This document shows, in pieces, positions 26,371-35,592 of a stretch of DNA of 64,000 nt. Each line of letters opens with the position of its first letter. The stretch's first letter is position 1. The stretch is from Thalassospira alkalitolerans (lineage in GTDB: Bacteria > Pseudomonadota > Alphaproteobacteria > Rhodospirillales > Thalassospiraceae). The position numbers and the translations under genes are program-made. The notes under the pieces were generated by a model that saw only the letters and a list, made by a program, of their open reading frames with translations, did no database searches and had not been told where the DNA came from. Location: NCBI RefSeq assembly GCF_002115745.1, contig NZ_JFKB01000001.1:592188-656187 (forward strand), given 5' to 3'.

Positions 26371-27359
26371 GGCTTTTGATTAGATGGTTCTTCGTGGGGT
26401 TCGGAAAGTTCAAGATGCAGGGGTTTGTGACAATGCGGACAAATCAGAAGTTCATCTTCGTGGTCGTGATGGACATCGTGGATATCGGCGATGATTGATT
26501 GTGCCTGTTCATCGCTGATACCAAGTTCTTCCTGATGGGAACGCAGTTTGCGGCGCATCGCCTCGGTCAGGCGTTTGCCCGAAAGATGGTGGGCGGCCTG
26601 TTGGCGATAAATATCTTCGCGGCGGCGCAGTTCGCTGGAAAAGGCCGATGCCAGAATACCGGCCGGAACGGCAACAATCCCGATTCCGGTCAGGGAAATG
26701 ATGCTGGCCAGGAATTTTCCAACGGCTGTGATTGGCACGACATCGCCATAACCAACAGTGGTAAGGGTGATGATGCTCCAATACAGGGTACTGGGAAGAT
26801 CACCAAAGGCATCGGGTTGTACTTGGTGTTCGGCCAGATAAATAGCACCGGCGCTGAAGACCAGCATACAGGCCAATGCGGCACTGGCGGCACCGAAAAT
26901 ACCCAACTGTTGACGGAAGACCATCAACATCAAGTCCAGCCCGGTAGAGTATCGGGTGAATTTCAGCAACCGCAACAACCGCACGATTCGGATAAAGCGC
27001 AGATCGACAGAGGTAAACAAGAACAGGAAGGCCGGAAGAATGGCAATCAGATCAACGATCGCCATCGGACGTAGCATATAGCGCAATCGTCCGCCGCGAC
27101 CGGTAAATTCCGGGTCATCGGGAGCGGACCAGATCCGCAATATGTATTCGATGGTGAAAACGGCCGTACAGATCAATTCGATGATCAGAAACAGCGTGAA
27201 ATATCGGTCGGCAAGGTCCTGAACCGTGTCGAGGATGACGCAGATGACATTTATAATAATCAGGGATGCCAAAAGCAGATGCACAGACCGCGACAGCCGC
27301 GATTGATGGTCGACGCCATGCAACAGTTTTTGGGTCTGTGATCGAAGCGTCTGCGCCAT
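26367..27359 (-). CDS. Voltage-gated potassium channel (six-helix, Kv-type)
   Basis: A 330-residue inner-membrane channel. Helices S1-S6 span about 27-240; S4 carries regularly spaced arginines (VDLRFIRIVRLLRLLKFTRY, about 118-137); the pore filter is TVGYGD at 201-206. The cytoplasmic tail (245-330) is helical and ends in a His-rich stretch (IHDVHHDHED) and a CPHCHKPLH cluster (307-315) that could bind a metal ion, which is unusual for this family. It lies between trpF and the trp promoter on the same strand. Confidence 0.92.
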   Translation of the reverse strand: MAQTLRSQTQKLLHGVDHQSRLSRSVHLLLASLIIINVICVILDTVQDLADRYFTLFLIIELICTAVFTIEYILRIWSAPDDPEFTGRGGRLRYMLRPMAIVDLIAILPAFLFLFTSVDLRFIRIVRLLRLLKFTRYSTGLDLMLMVFRQQLGIFGAASAALACMLVFSAGAIYLAEHQVQPDAFGDLPSTLYWSIITLTTVGYGDVVPITAVGKFLASIISLTGIGIVAVPAGILASAFSSELRRREDIYRQQAAHHLSGKRLTEAMRRKLRSHQEELGISDEQAQSIIADIHDVHHDHEDELLICPHCHKPLHLELSEPHEEPSNQKP

Positions 27360-27467
27360 TTTTTACCCTAGCTGGAAAAGGGCGGCAATGACCGTCCTCG
27401 ACTGATTGATGGTCGCTGCAATCGCTTCAGAAATCGTTAAAGCAGTCGGTTGTGGGGCCGGTTAGGG

Positions 27468-28112
27468 TCAGTAACCCTTTGCCGCGTGGATGAAGTCGGC
27501 AATTTTGCGCGCGTCTTTGACGCCTTTGGTTTTTTCAACACCTGACGATACATCGACCCAAGGGGCACCGGAAATGCGGACCGCATCGGCGACATTGTCC
27601 GGATCAAGGCCACCGGCCAGCATCCAGTTGCTTGTGAAACTGCGCCCAGTTAGAAGCGTCCAGTCGAAACTGACGGCATTGCCACCGGGCAGGTTGCTGT
27701 TTTTTGGCGGTTTGGCATCGAATAGCAGGAAGTCGGCAACACCGTCATATTTCGACGCCGCAGAATCGATATCGGCAGCGGTACTGATGGAAATCGCCTT
27801 CATGACGCGCAGACCAAACTTTTCCTTTACCTCGGCAACACGTTCCGGGCTTTCCTTGCCATGAAGTTGCAGGACGTCCAGATGCCCGGCTCGGATTGCA
27901 TTTTCAAGTGCGGCGTCACCAGCTTCAACAAACAAGCCGACCTTAAGGATACTGTCAGGGACACGTTCGGTCAGGGTGGCGGCACCGTTAAGCGATATGT
28001 GACGCGGGCTTGGCGGGAAAAAGACATAACCCAGCGCGTCAGCTCCGGCACTCATGGCGGCGATGGCGGCGTCTTCGCTATTGATTCCACAGATTTTGAC
28101 CAAGCAGCTCAT
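27468..28112 (-). CDS. trpF: Phosphoribosylanthranilate isomerase
   Basis: A 214-residue TIM barrel that converts phosphoribosylanthranilate to CdRP in tryptophan synthesis. Motifs: [12 protein letters not shown] (catalytic Cys near 8), [37 protein letters not shown] (catalytic Asp) and [11 protein letters not shown], then WVDVSSGVE. trpB and trpA are not in the window; only trpE(G) is nearby, with the ion channel in between. Start is ATG with AGGACA upstream. Confidence 0.96.
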   Translation of the reverse strand: MSCLVKICGINSEDAAIAAMSAGADALGYVFFPPSPRHISLNGAATLTERVPDSILKVGLFVEAGDAALENAIRAGHLDVLQLHGKESPERVAEVKEKFGLRVMKAISISTAADIDSAASKYDGVADFLLFDAKPPKNSNLPGGNAVSFDWTLLTGRSFTSNWMLAGGLDPDNVADAVRISGAPWVDVSSGVEKTKGVKDARKIADFIHAAKGY

Positions 28113-28258
28113 CGGGGTGTCCTGTCTTTAAGAGTCAATTTAATGTTCCGTCCAAGTCATTTGGTCCTAGCAGAAAGTTATACGGACCAACAGGGTATTT
28201 GCGAATTTACGTGGCTTTCCACTGGCGAGATGGCGGTTGCTGCGCTATTTTCCCGACC

Positions 28259-29032
28259 ATGAGCAAGCACACAGGCCCAGCCGGGGGCGAAAACGGCGAA
28301 CAGACAACCCATTTTGGTTTTCGGGACGTGCCCGAAAGCCAGAAGGCATCGATGGTGCGCGAGGTTTTCGATACTGTCGCGTCCAAATACGATTTGATGA
28401 ACGATCTGATGAGCGGTGGCGTCCACCGTTTGTGGAAAGATACGTTTATCAACGAGCTGAAGCCACGCCCAGGCATGAAGTTGCTTGATGTTGCCGGTGG
28501 GACCGGGGACATCGCATTTCGCTTTTTGAAAAAGGGTGGCGGGTCGGTTACGGTTTGCGACATCAATTATGAAATGTTGCATGTCGGTCGGGATCGTGCG
28601 GCGGATCACGGGTTGCTTAAAAACATCAACTGGACGGTTGGCGATGCGCAAAAACTGCCACTGCCGGATCATTCGGTTGATGCCTATACCATTGCTTTTG
28701 GTATTCGCAATGTGACCCGCATAACCGAAGCCCTTTCCGAAGCTTATCGTGTGCTGCGTCCGGGCGGAAAGTTTCAGTGTCTTGAGTTTTCCAAGGTCGT
28801 GTTGCCGGGCTTTGACAAGCTTTACGATGCCTATTCGTTCAAGTTGTTGCCGGAAATCGGGCGGCTTATTGCCGGAAACCGCGAAGCTTATCAATATCTG
28901 GCGGAAAGCATTCGTCAGTTCCCCGATCAGGAAACATTTGCATCGATGATCCGTGACGCCGGGTTCGAACGGGTGAAATACCGTAATTTATCGGGCGGTA
29001 TTGCCGCCATCCATTCCGGTTGGCGGATTTGA
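28259..29032 (+). CDS. ubiE: Ubiquinone/menaquinone C-methyltransferase
   Basis: A 257-residue SAM-dependent methyltransferase for the C-methylation step of ubiquinone synthesis. Family signatures include [20 protein letters not shown], the SAM motif [13 protein letters not shown], and [20 protein letters not shown], then SYKLLPEIG-like [14 protein letters not shown] at 28259 is preferred; the ribosome-binding site is poor. ubiB follows after 13 bp. Confidence 0.96.
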   Translation: MSKHTGPAGGENGEQTTHFGFRDVPESQKASMVREVFDTVASKYDLMNDLMSGGVHRLWKDTFINELKPRPGMKLLDVAGGTGDIAFRFLKKGGGSVTVCDINYEMLHVGRDRAADHGLLKNINWTVGDAQKLPLPDHSVDAYTIAFGIRNVTRITEALSEAYRVLRPGGKFQCLEFSKVVLPGFDKLYDAYSFKLLPEIGRLIAGNREAYQYLAESIRQFPDQETFASMIRDAGFERVKYRNLSGGIAAIHSGWRI

Positions 29033-29045
29033 GGGCGTTGGGCGA

Positions 29046-30608
29046 ATGATCCGTTTTATTCGTAACAGCTTCCGTCTGCTGGGCATGGCGCGGATTTTGG
29101 CGCGACATGATGCGCTGTTTCCGTTGGCGCTTGTCCCGGGTGGCAATGTGCTGGCATTTTTTGCCCGCCTGACGGCACCGTTTTCACGGCGTTCCGATTT
29201 ACCACCGGGGCGCCGTTTGGCGCGTGCGCTTGAGGAATTGGGGCCAGCGTTTATCAAACTGGGCCAGACATTGGCAACACGTGCCGATCTGATTGGCGAC
29301 GATGTTGCGGCGGATCTTTCAAGTTTGCAGGATCGCCTACCACCATTTCCGGCCAAAGTTGCCAAGCGCATTATCACCGAACAGCTTGGCGGGCCGTTCG
29401 AAACCCTGTTTGTCGAATTTGATGACACGCCCGTTGCGGCCGCATCCATCGCACAGGTGCATTTCGCCACAACACCGGATGGCCGTGAAGTTGCGGTCAA
29501 GGTTTTGCGCCCTGATATCGGGGTGCGCTTTGCCCGTGATCTTGATCTGTTTTACTGGGTGTCGGAACTTGTTGAACTGACGCAGCCGCGTTTGCGCCGG
29601 TTGAAACCGGTGGAAACCATCAAGACGCTTGAAGACAGCGTGCATCTTGAAATGGATTTGCGGTTTGAAGCATCGGCGGCATCCGAATTTCGCGACAATT
29701 TCGCAAGCGACCCCACCTATTATATCCCGCAGATTGACTGGGAACGCACCGCCGAACACGTTCTGACCATGGAACGGGTTAAAGGTGTGCGTATCGATAA
29801 TGTCGAGGCGCTTGACCGCATGGGGGTTAACCGTTCCGCCCTTTTGGCCAAGGCCGCAGGTGCGTTTTTCCAGCAGGTCTTCCGTGACGGATTTTTCCAT
29901 GCCGATATGCATCCGGGCAATTTGTTTGTCGATGAAACCGGGCAGGTTAGCGTTGTTGATTTTGGCATTATGGGCCGGGTTGATCGCCAGACGCGGCTTT
30001 ATCTGGCCGAAATGCTTTTGGGCTTTTTGACCCGCGATTATCGCCGGGTTGCAGAAATCCACTTTGAAGCCGGTTATGTGCCGCGCAACCAGTCGCTTGA
30101 AAACTTTCAACAAGCGTGTCGATCGATTGGTGAACCGATTTTGGGCAAGGAATTATCCGATATTTCGGTTGGCCGTTTGTTGGGGCAGTTGTTTCAGATC
30201 ACCGAAACCTTTGGCATGGAAACTCAGCCACAGCTTTTGATGTTGCAGAAAACCATGATCGTTACCGAGGGGCTTTCGCGGATCCTGAGTCCGAATGAGA
30301 ATATGTGGGAATTGTCCCGCCCCCTGATCGAAGAATGGATGCGCGAAAATCTTGGCCCTGAGGCCAAAATTGCCGAAGCTACCCGTCAGGCTGGATCAAT
30401 GTTGCGCCGGTTACCACGCGTTATTGAAGCCGCCGAACAGGCCGCGGCCGTCTTTACCGATCAGGGGTTGCGCCTGCATCCCGATACTGTGGCGGCAATG
30501 CGCGGTCGTTCGAGTAATGGGCAACGCAAAACCGGTGGCATTTCCAAACAATCGATCCTGCTTTGGCTGGCGATTGCCGCACTGTCTGTGGCTCTGTTCA
30601 TGAAATAA
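29046..30608 (+). CDS. ubiB: Ubiquinone biosynthesis kinase-like protein
   Basis: A 520-residue atypical kinase of the ABC1/ADCK family, needed for the aerobic ubiquinone pathway. It has the KxGQ motif (PAFIKLGQTLATRADLIGDD), the catalytic-type EVAVKVLRPDI, and FHADMHPGNLFVDETGQVSV with VVDFGIMGRV. A C-terminal hydrophobic helix (SILLWLAIAALSVALFM, last 20 residues) anchors it to the membrane. Second gene of a ubiE-ubiB unit. Confidence 0.95.
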   Translation: MIRFIRNSFRLLGMARILARHDALFPLALVPGGNVLAFFARLTAPFSRRSDLPPGRRLARALEELGPAFIKLGQTLATRADLIGDDVAADLSSLQDRLPPFPAKVAKRIITEQLGGPFETLFVEFDDTPVAAASIAQVHFATTPDGREVAVKVLRPDIGVRFARDLDLFYWVSELVELTQPRLRRLKPVETIKTLEDSVHLEMDLRFEASAASEFRDNFASDPTYYIPQIDWERTAEHVLTMERVKGVRIDNVEALDRMGVNRSALLAKAAGAFFQQVFRDGFFHADMHPGNLFVDETGQVSVVDFGIMGRVDRQTRLYLAEMLLGFLTRDYRRVAEIHFEAGYVPRNQSLENFQQACRSIGEPILGKELSDISVGRLLGQLFQITETFGMETQPQLLMLQKTMIVTEGLSRILSPNENMWELSRPLIEEWMRENLGPEAKIAEATRQAGSMLRRLPRVIEAAEQAAAVFTDQGLRLHPDTVAAMRGRSSNGQRKTGGISKQSILLWLAIAALSVALFMK

Positions 30609-30617
30609 GAGGCGACA

Positions 30618-31046
30618 ATGGGTGACATTGACATCAGTTGTGACCGCGACCGTATCGATCTTGCCTATTGTTATGACTTTGTCGCCAATTCTTATTGGTC
30701 ACGCGGCCGGACACGTGGCGAATTTGATCGGTCTGTCGATATGTCGATCCCGGTTGGGGCCTATTGCGATGGACGGCAAGTTGGTTTTGCCCGGGTTGTG
30801 ACCGATTTTATTGCGATTGCCTATGTCGCCGATGTGTTTGTCGATCCGGATTATCGGCGGCGTGGGATTGCCGCCAGAATGCTTTCTGCCCTGCACAGCC
30901 ATCCTGATATTGCGCGGGTTAAACGATGGATGTTGGCAACACATGATATGCAGCCACTTTATCGTCAGCACGGATATCGCGATCTTGATGATGTGATCAT
31001 GATGCGGCTTGACGATGCCGCAAGCGATTGTGATCCGTTGCGCTAA
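30618..31046 (+). CDS. GNAT-family N-acetyltransferase
   Basis: A 142-residue acetyltransferase with the acetyl-CoA loop DVFVDPDYRRRGIAARMLSA (about 73-92) and a C-terminal PLYRQHGYRDLDD. The family acetylates amines from acetyl-CoA; no substrate can be assigned. It begins 9 bp after ubiB and may be read with it; a strong terminator follows. Confidence 0.85.
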   Translation: MGDIDISCDRDRIDLAYCYDFVANSYWSRGRTRGEFDRSVDMSIPVGAYCDGRQVGFARVVTDFIAIAYVADVFVDPDYRRRGIAARMLSALHSHPDIARVKRWMLATHDMQPLYRQHGYRDLDDVIMMRLDDAASDCDPLR

Positions 31047-31073
31047 ACGGAATTTTCAAGGGGCACAGACACT

Positions 31074-31110
31074 AAAAAACGCCGCCCGGTCCAACCGAGG
31101 CGGCGTTTTT
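31074..31110. terminator. Bidirectional terminator between GNAT and chemoreceptor genes
   Basis: AAAAAACGCCGCC (31074-31086) pairs with GGCGGCGTTTTT (31099-31110). A-run and T-run flank the stem, so it can stop both converging transcripts. Confidence 0.9.
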
Positions 31111-31130
31111 GTCTGGTTAATGGCGTGTGA

Positions 31131-32789
31131 TCAGCTTGTTCTGACTTCATCAAGGAAGTTGCCGACTTCATCGCGCAATGTGCTGGATTGCGTACCAAGT
31201 TTTTCGGACGCATCAAGTACCTGCTGCGCCGCATCGCCGGTTTGACGTGCGGCGGCTTGCATTTCGTGAATATGGCTGGTGACTTCCTGGGTGCTTTGCA
31301 CAGCTTGTTGCACCGAGGTCGAAATTTCCGATGTGGCGTGTCCCTGTTCCTGAACCGCAGCCGCGACTTCGGATGCAATTCCATTCAGGTTGGAAATGAT
31401 GCTGGTGATACCTTCGATGGCGCCAACAGCTTCCTGGGTTGACCCCTGAATGCCCGAAATCTGGGCTGAAATATCCTCGGTCGCGCGGGCGGTTTGATTG
31501 GCAAGGTTTTTGACCTCGTTGGCAACCACGGCAAAACCCTTGCCGGCATCACCGGCGCGTGCGGCTTCGATTGTTGCATTTAGTGCCAAAAGGTTGGTTT
31601 GTTCGGCAATTGCCCGAATGATTTGCACGACTTCGCCGACTTTTTGCGCCGAGATATCCAGACCCTGAACCATTTCGTTGACCCGGTTGGCCTCGGTACT
31701 GGCATTGGCGGAGATGTTGGACGTGTCATTGACGCGCGCACTGATGTCGCGGATGGAAACGGCAAGCTGTTCTGCCGCACTGGCGACAGTTTCAACGCTG
31801 TGATTGGCCTGTTCAACGGCGGTAACGACGGCCTGCGAGCCTGCTTCGTTTTGGTGGACGGCGGCAACCATGGTCTGGGCGACTTGCTGCATTTCGTTCG
31901 AAGCACCCGAAACACCATCAACCACACCCATAACGGTTTGTTCGAACCGACCGGCAAGGCCATTCATCGAATCACGGCGTTTGACTTCGGCCTGTTCGCG
32001 TTCACTTTCGCGTTCGCGGTCAAGTTGGGTGACGCGCTTGGCGTTTTCCTTAAACACCTCGACCGAGGCGGCCATTTGACCAATTTCATCACGCCGGTTC
32101 AGGCCGGGGATGTGAATGTCGCGGTTGCCTTCGGCAAGGGCGGCCATGGCGCCATTGATTTTGACCAGCGGGGTGATGATTTGATGGCGAAGAATAAACC
32201 ACGTGCTGCATAGCAAGACGGCAAGAATACCTGCGGCCAATGCAAGTTGTATAATGACGGCCTGTTTGACCTCGGCATTGACGCGTTCAACGCTCCAGGC
32301 CGTGATCAGCATGCCGCGATACTGATCTTCGTCACGACGCTTGGAATACTTGGTGATCGGCGCGGCAACAATAACGGCATCACCATCAACAAAGCTGACG
32401 ACTTCCTTGTTTTTCAACCGTTCCAGATAAGGTTCGGCAAGTGCGGCCAGATCGTGTTCGCGCAGATTTTCCGACTGATAGGATGCGATTGCATCACCGT
32501 TCGGATTGGCGGCCAGCAGTGTTGCTAGCTGCGAACTATCCTTGTCGGTGATTTTGCGGAATTCTTTTTCGACCGAATTGCCATCCATGGCGATAAAGCC
32601 CGGCTGCACCGCCGTTGACAGCATTTCGGTTTTTTCGACCGATTCATTGTACATGATTTCGATCATCGCATTGCGTTGCGAGATCGTCTGGATGGTCATC
32701 ATCGATGCAAAGCCCGCAATCAGCAATGCAACCATAACCAGAATGACTTTGCGTCCGACAGAGCCGCCGGATCTTTTGATTTCGGCCAT
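31131..32789 (-). CDS. Methyl-accepting chemotaxis protein
   Basis: A 552-residue transmembrane receptor. TM1 is about 13-35, a periplasmic sensor of about 140 residues follows, TM2 is about 176-198, HAMP about 200-255 ([20 protein letters not shown]), and the cytoplasmic signalling coiled coil carries the CheA/CheW hairpin [20 protein letters not shown] then [20 protein letters not shown]. It would send chemotactic signals to the flagella. The ligand is unknown. The other che genes are not in the window. Confidence 0.94.
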   Translation of the reverse strand: MAEIKRSGGSVGRKVILVMVALLIAGFASMMTIQTISQRNAMIEIMYNESVEKTEMLSTAVQPGFIAMDGNSVEKEFRKITDKDSSQLATLLAANPNGDAIASYQSENLREHDLAALAEPYLERLKNKEVVSFVDGDAVIVAAPITKYSKRRDEDQYRGMLITAWSVERVNAEVKQAVIIQLALAAGILAVLLCSTWFILRHQIITPLVKINGAMAALAEGNRDIHIPGLNRRDEIGQMAASVEVFKENAKRVTQLDRERESEREQAEVKRRDSMNGLAGRFEQTVMGVVDGVSGASNEMQQVAQTMVAAVHQNEAGSQAVVTAVEQANHSVETVASAAEQLAVSIRDISARVNDTSNISANASTEANRVNEMVQGLDISAQKVGEVVQIIRAIAEQTNLLALNATIEAARAGDAGKGFAVVANEVKNLANQTARATEDISAQISGIQGSTQEAVGAIEGITSIISNLNGIASEVAAAVQEQGHATSEISTSVQQAVQSTQEVTSHIHEMQAAARQTGDAAQQVLDASEKLGTQSSTLRDEVGNFLDEVRTS

Positions 32790-33331
32790 TAGGGTCTCCC
32801 GCTCCTTTGAAGCCTGATGATATTTGTTCCCTCGATGCCTGTTTTACTGCGTGCGATCATTTTAAATTGTCGCCGCTTGGCAAAACAGGATGATGCCGTG
32901 TTTTCGGCGGTCCAAAATCCGTTTTCGGTTTTTAAGGGACCGTGGATCAATTGGTTTTGTGTAATTTTCCGGTTTGATGTTCCGGTCTGGCTTCCCTATG
33001 CAAATTGCCCAAGCATACGCAGCATCTAAACGTGCCTTTGATTATGCCGATGGTTGCAACCATACAAAGGCTACTGCAAAGCGCCAGATAACCGAAATAA
33101 TTAAAATTTGCTTGTTTGAAATGATATCAAAATCACTAAATGCGATAAAATCATCCGGTTTTATTCGTGTTTTTAGTAAATAATGCTATTTGCATGTCGG
33201 GCATTTTTTATACGGCGAATCGCTTGATCGAAATGCCGGGCGGGACAGGCAATGATCAAAGCTGATCGCGGCTTTTCTTTTGGACAGTGAACCATCATGA
33301 TGATGCAGTTTTTGCGGGACAGGGAACCCGA
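32790..33331. other. Long AT-rich intergenic region
   Basis: No gene supported. Around 33080-33200 it is clearly AT-richer than its neighbours. It contains a perfect 14-base palindrome, ATGGTTGCAACCAT (33050-33063), a candidate operator. It must hold the promoters of the divergent chemoreceptor gene and the TPR gene, but I cannot place them. Confidence 0.5.
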
Positions 33332-35041
33332 ATGGCGAAGTCTAAAACCATGACAAAGCCGCGTGCGGCCAAAAAAGGTAAAAAAGCCACTACCGGCACG
33401 GCGACGGGAAGCCGCAAGGTAAAGGCAGCCGTAACGAGTGCGGCTGGTGCAGCGGACACGCTTGGGACCACGCCGGTATCGGTCAATCCGGTGACATCCG
33501 AACGCGAGCCAAAGGCTCAGCCGCGGACCTCGGCCCAGATCAAGTCCCAGACCCAGACCCAGACCAAGTCCGAGGCCAAGCTGATCAATTCACACCAAAA
33601 GCAGGCCGAAACTGCGGCGTTATCGCCATCTGTTGCGGTTTCGGCACCTGTTGTAGCAGCGCCAGCAACGGCGCGGCCCGGGAAATCGGAACTTTTTGCG
33701 CGCGCGCTGAAAGCCCATCAAACCGGTAATATTGATGAAGCAATTTCGCTATATGGTGCGGTTTTGCGACAAAACCCTGATCAGCCGGATGTCTGGAACA
33801 ACCTTGGTGTGGCGCTTCGGCGCAGCAAGCGGCTGGATGCATCGCTGATGGCGTATCGTCGGGCTGCGGAATTGCGCCCGGGCAATGCCGGGCTTTGGTC
33901 GAATATGGGAAATTGCCTGCGCGAAATGATGCGTTTCGACGAGGCCGCCGCCGCCCATGCCAAGGCGCTGGAACTTGATGCATCCATCAAATCGCATCCG
34001 TTCAATGCCGGGTTGGTTTACCGCGATACCAACCGTTTTGATCAGGCGGTCGCGCATTTTGACGCGGCACTTGCCATTGACCCCGATTATGTCGATGCCA
34101 ATTGGGACAAGGCATTGGCCCAATTGGCGATGGGGCAATTTGACGCCGGTTGGGCCGGGTATGAAACCCGTCGCAAACTTGCCGATAACCCGATCCGCCC
34201 GCTTGAAAGCGTTCCGGAATGGGATGGCAAGACTGATCTGCGCGGCAAACGATTGCTGCTTCGCGCCGAGCAGGGCTTTGGCGATATGATCCAGTTTGCC
34301 CGTTTCGTTCCTTTGGTCGCGAAAAAAGCCGCGCATATCATTTTGGAATGTCGCGGCGAACTGATCCCCGTGATGCGAACCGTTTCCGGTGTTGGCACCA
34401 TTGTTGAAAAGGGGGCGAAGCTGCCGCCGTTTGATTTGCATGTGCCATTGCTTAGTTTGCCCTATGTCTTGAAAATCAATGCGCCTGATTTGCATCGGAT
34501 CTCCACCGATCCCTATATTTCTGCACCAAAAGGCAAGCAGGCACGACTAAGCCCGCCTGCGGGGACGGTACTTAAAGTCGGGCTGATCTGGGCGGGGAAA
34601 CTGAACCCGCGAGATCGATCCTGCCCGCTTGAACTGTTGTTGCCGTTGATGGCCCAAAAAGGGGCCAGTTTTTATAGTTTTCAGGTAGACGACCGGCGCG
34701 GCGATATCGCAAAGCTTGGTGCAGGCGCATTGATTACCGATATGGGCGACCATATTCACGATTTCGGTGATAGCGCGGTTTTGATGCGCGATATGGACCT
34801 GATCATCACCATCGACAGTGCGCCAGCCCATCTTGCAGGGGCATTGGGATTGCCGGTCTGGATGTTGCAACTTTACACGACCGATTGGCGCTGGATGGTA
34901 AACCGCGCTGATAGCCCATGGTATCCAACCATGCGGATTTATCGGCAGCTGTCCCCTGGGGATTGGCAGGATGCTATTGGTTATCTGAAGCAGGACTTTG
35001 ATGTTCTATTGCAGGCGCGCTTAAGGGAAATATTGAAATAA
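33332..35041 (+). CDS. TPR protein with glycosyltransferase-9-like C-terminus
   Basis: A 569-residue protein. The first 110 residues are low-complexity, Lys/Ala/Thr-rich, with a short tandem (KSQTQTQTKSEAK) produced by repeats of CCCAGA in the DNA. TPR repeats follow (about 125-275: NIDEAISLYGAVLRQNPDQP, DVWNNLGVALRRSKRLDASL). The C-terminal 270 residues (RLLLRAEQGFGDMIQFARFV, then KVGLIWAGKLNPRDRSCPLE and DLIITIDSAPAHLAGALGLP) have the GT-B fold pattern seen in heptosyltransferase-like TPR fusions. ATG at 33332 with AGGGAA is preferred over 33287. Acceptor and donor are unknown. Confidence 0.8.
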   Translation: MAKSKTMTKPRAAKKGKKATTGTATGSRKVKAAVTSAAGAADTLGTTPVSVNPVTSEREPKAQPRTSAQIKSQTQTQTKSEAKLINSHQKQAETAALSPSVAVSAPVVAAPATARPGKSELFARALKAHQTGNIDEAISLYGAVLRQNPDQPDVWNNLGVALRRSKRLDASLMAYRRAAELRPGNAGLWSNMGNCLREMMRFDEAAAAHAKALELDASIKSHPFNAGLVYRDTNRFDQAVAHFDAALAIDPDYVDANWDKALAQLAMGQFDAGWAGYETRRKLADNPIRPLESVPEWDGKTDLRGKRLLLRAEQGFGDMIQFARFVPLVAKKAAHIILECRGELIPVMRTVSGVGTIVEKGAKLPPFDLHVPLLSLPYVLKINAPDLHRISTDPYISAPKGKQARLSPPAGTVLKVGLIWAGKLNPRDRSCPLELLLPLMAQKGASFYSFQVDDRRGDIAKLGAGALITDMGDHIHDFGDSAVLMRDMDLIITIDSAPAHLAGALGLPVWMLQLYTTDWRWMVNRADSPWYPTMRIYRQLSPGDWQDAIGYLKQDFDVLLQARLREILK

Positions 35042-35167
35042 TCCGGACGTTTAAGTATTTGCCCCGAAAGACTAGCTTTTCTCTAGCCTTATGAGTAGTT
35101 CAGTTTCTTGTTGTGTTTATGCAAGAATACTCAACTTTAAAGGGGGATTTCGAAGGGGGAGGGGCAC

Positions 35168-35575
35168 TTGCAGCGATTCTTCATATATTTTGTAATTCTG
35201 TTGGCAGTTCTGATTTTTGATGTAGGAAGAAACCATTCCTACGCTGCGGATTTTGTTGTGTCCAAAGCAGAAATCAAGCACCCCAAGTACAAGGTTGAAT
35301 TATACGCGGGACCGGGGGCTCAGGACCCGGTGCTGGGGGCACGTAATAGCGATCAATTTCCAAAAGTCGTCCAATATTTCGGCACATCAACTGTTGCAGG
35401 CCGCATGCATCATATTCGGTTTGAAGGTGACCCGAATGATTACTGGGTTGCTGGGGATCAAGTTCTGATCGAAGCGGAAAACAGCAAGGTTGAGATCACA
35501 TGTGACGCCAGTCAAGCTACGGCAACGGGAAATCTTGGTCGTGGTGCCGGGACCGAAGTCGTTTGTAAAAATTGA
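35168..35575 (+). CDS. Small secreted protein of unknown function
   Basis: A 135-residue exported protein. A signal peptide (about 1-26, ending NHSYAADF) precedes a beta-rich domain (YKVELYAGPGAQDPVLGARN, VAGDQVLIEAENSKVEITCD) that looks SH3-like, with two cysteines near the end that could pair. The TTG start is chosen because GGGGGAGGGG lies just before it and no ATG precedes the signal peptide. It is the first gene of a three-gene unit with an M48 protease lipoprotein and a CHASE2 protein; base composition is lower in GC than the flanks. Confidence 0.65.
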   Translation: MQRFFIYFVILLAVLIFDVGRNHSYAADFVVSKAEIKHPKYKVELYAGPGAQDPVLGARNSDQFPKVVQYFGTSTVAGRMHHIRFEGDPNDYWVAGDQVLIEAENSKVEITCDASQATATGNLGRGAGTEVVCKN

Positions 35576-35592
35576 TCATTTTCGGAAATACC

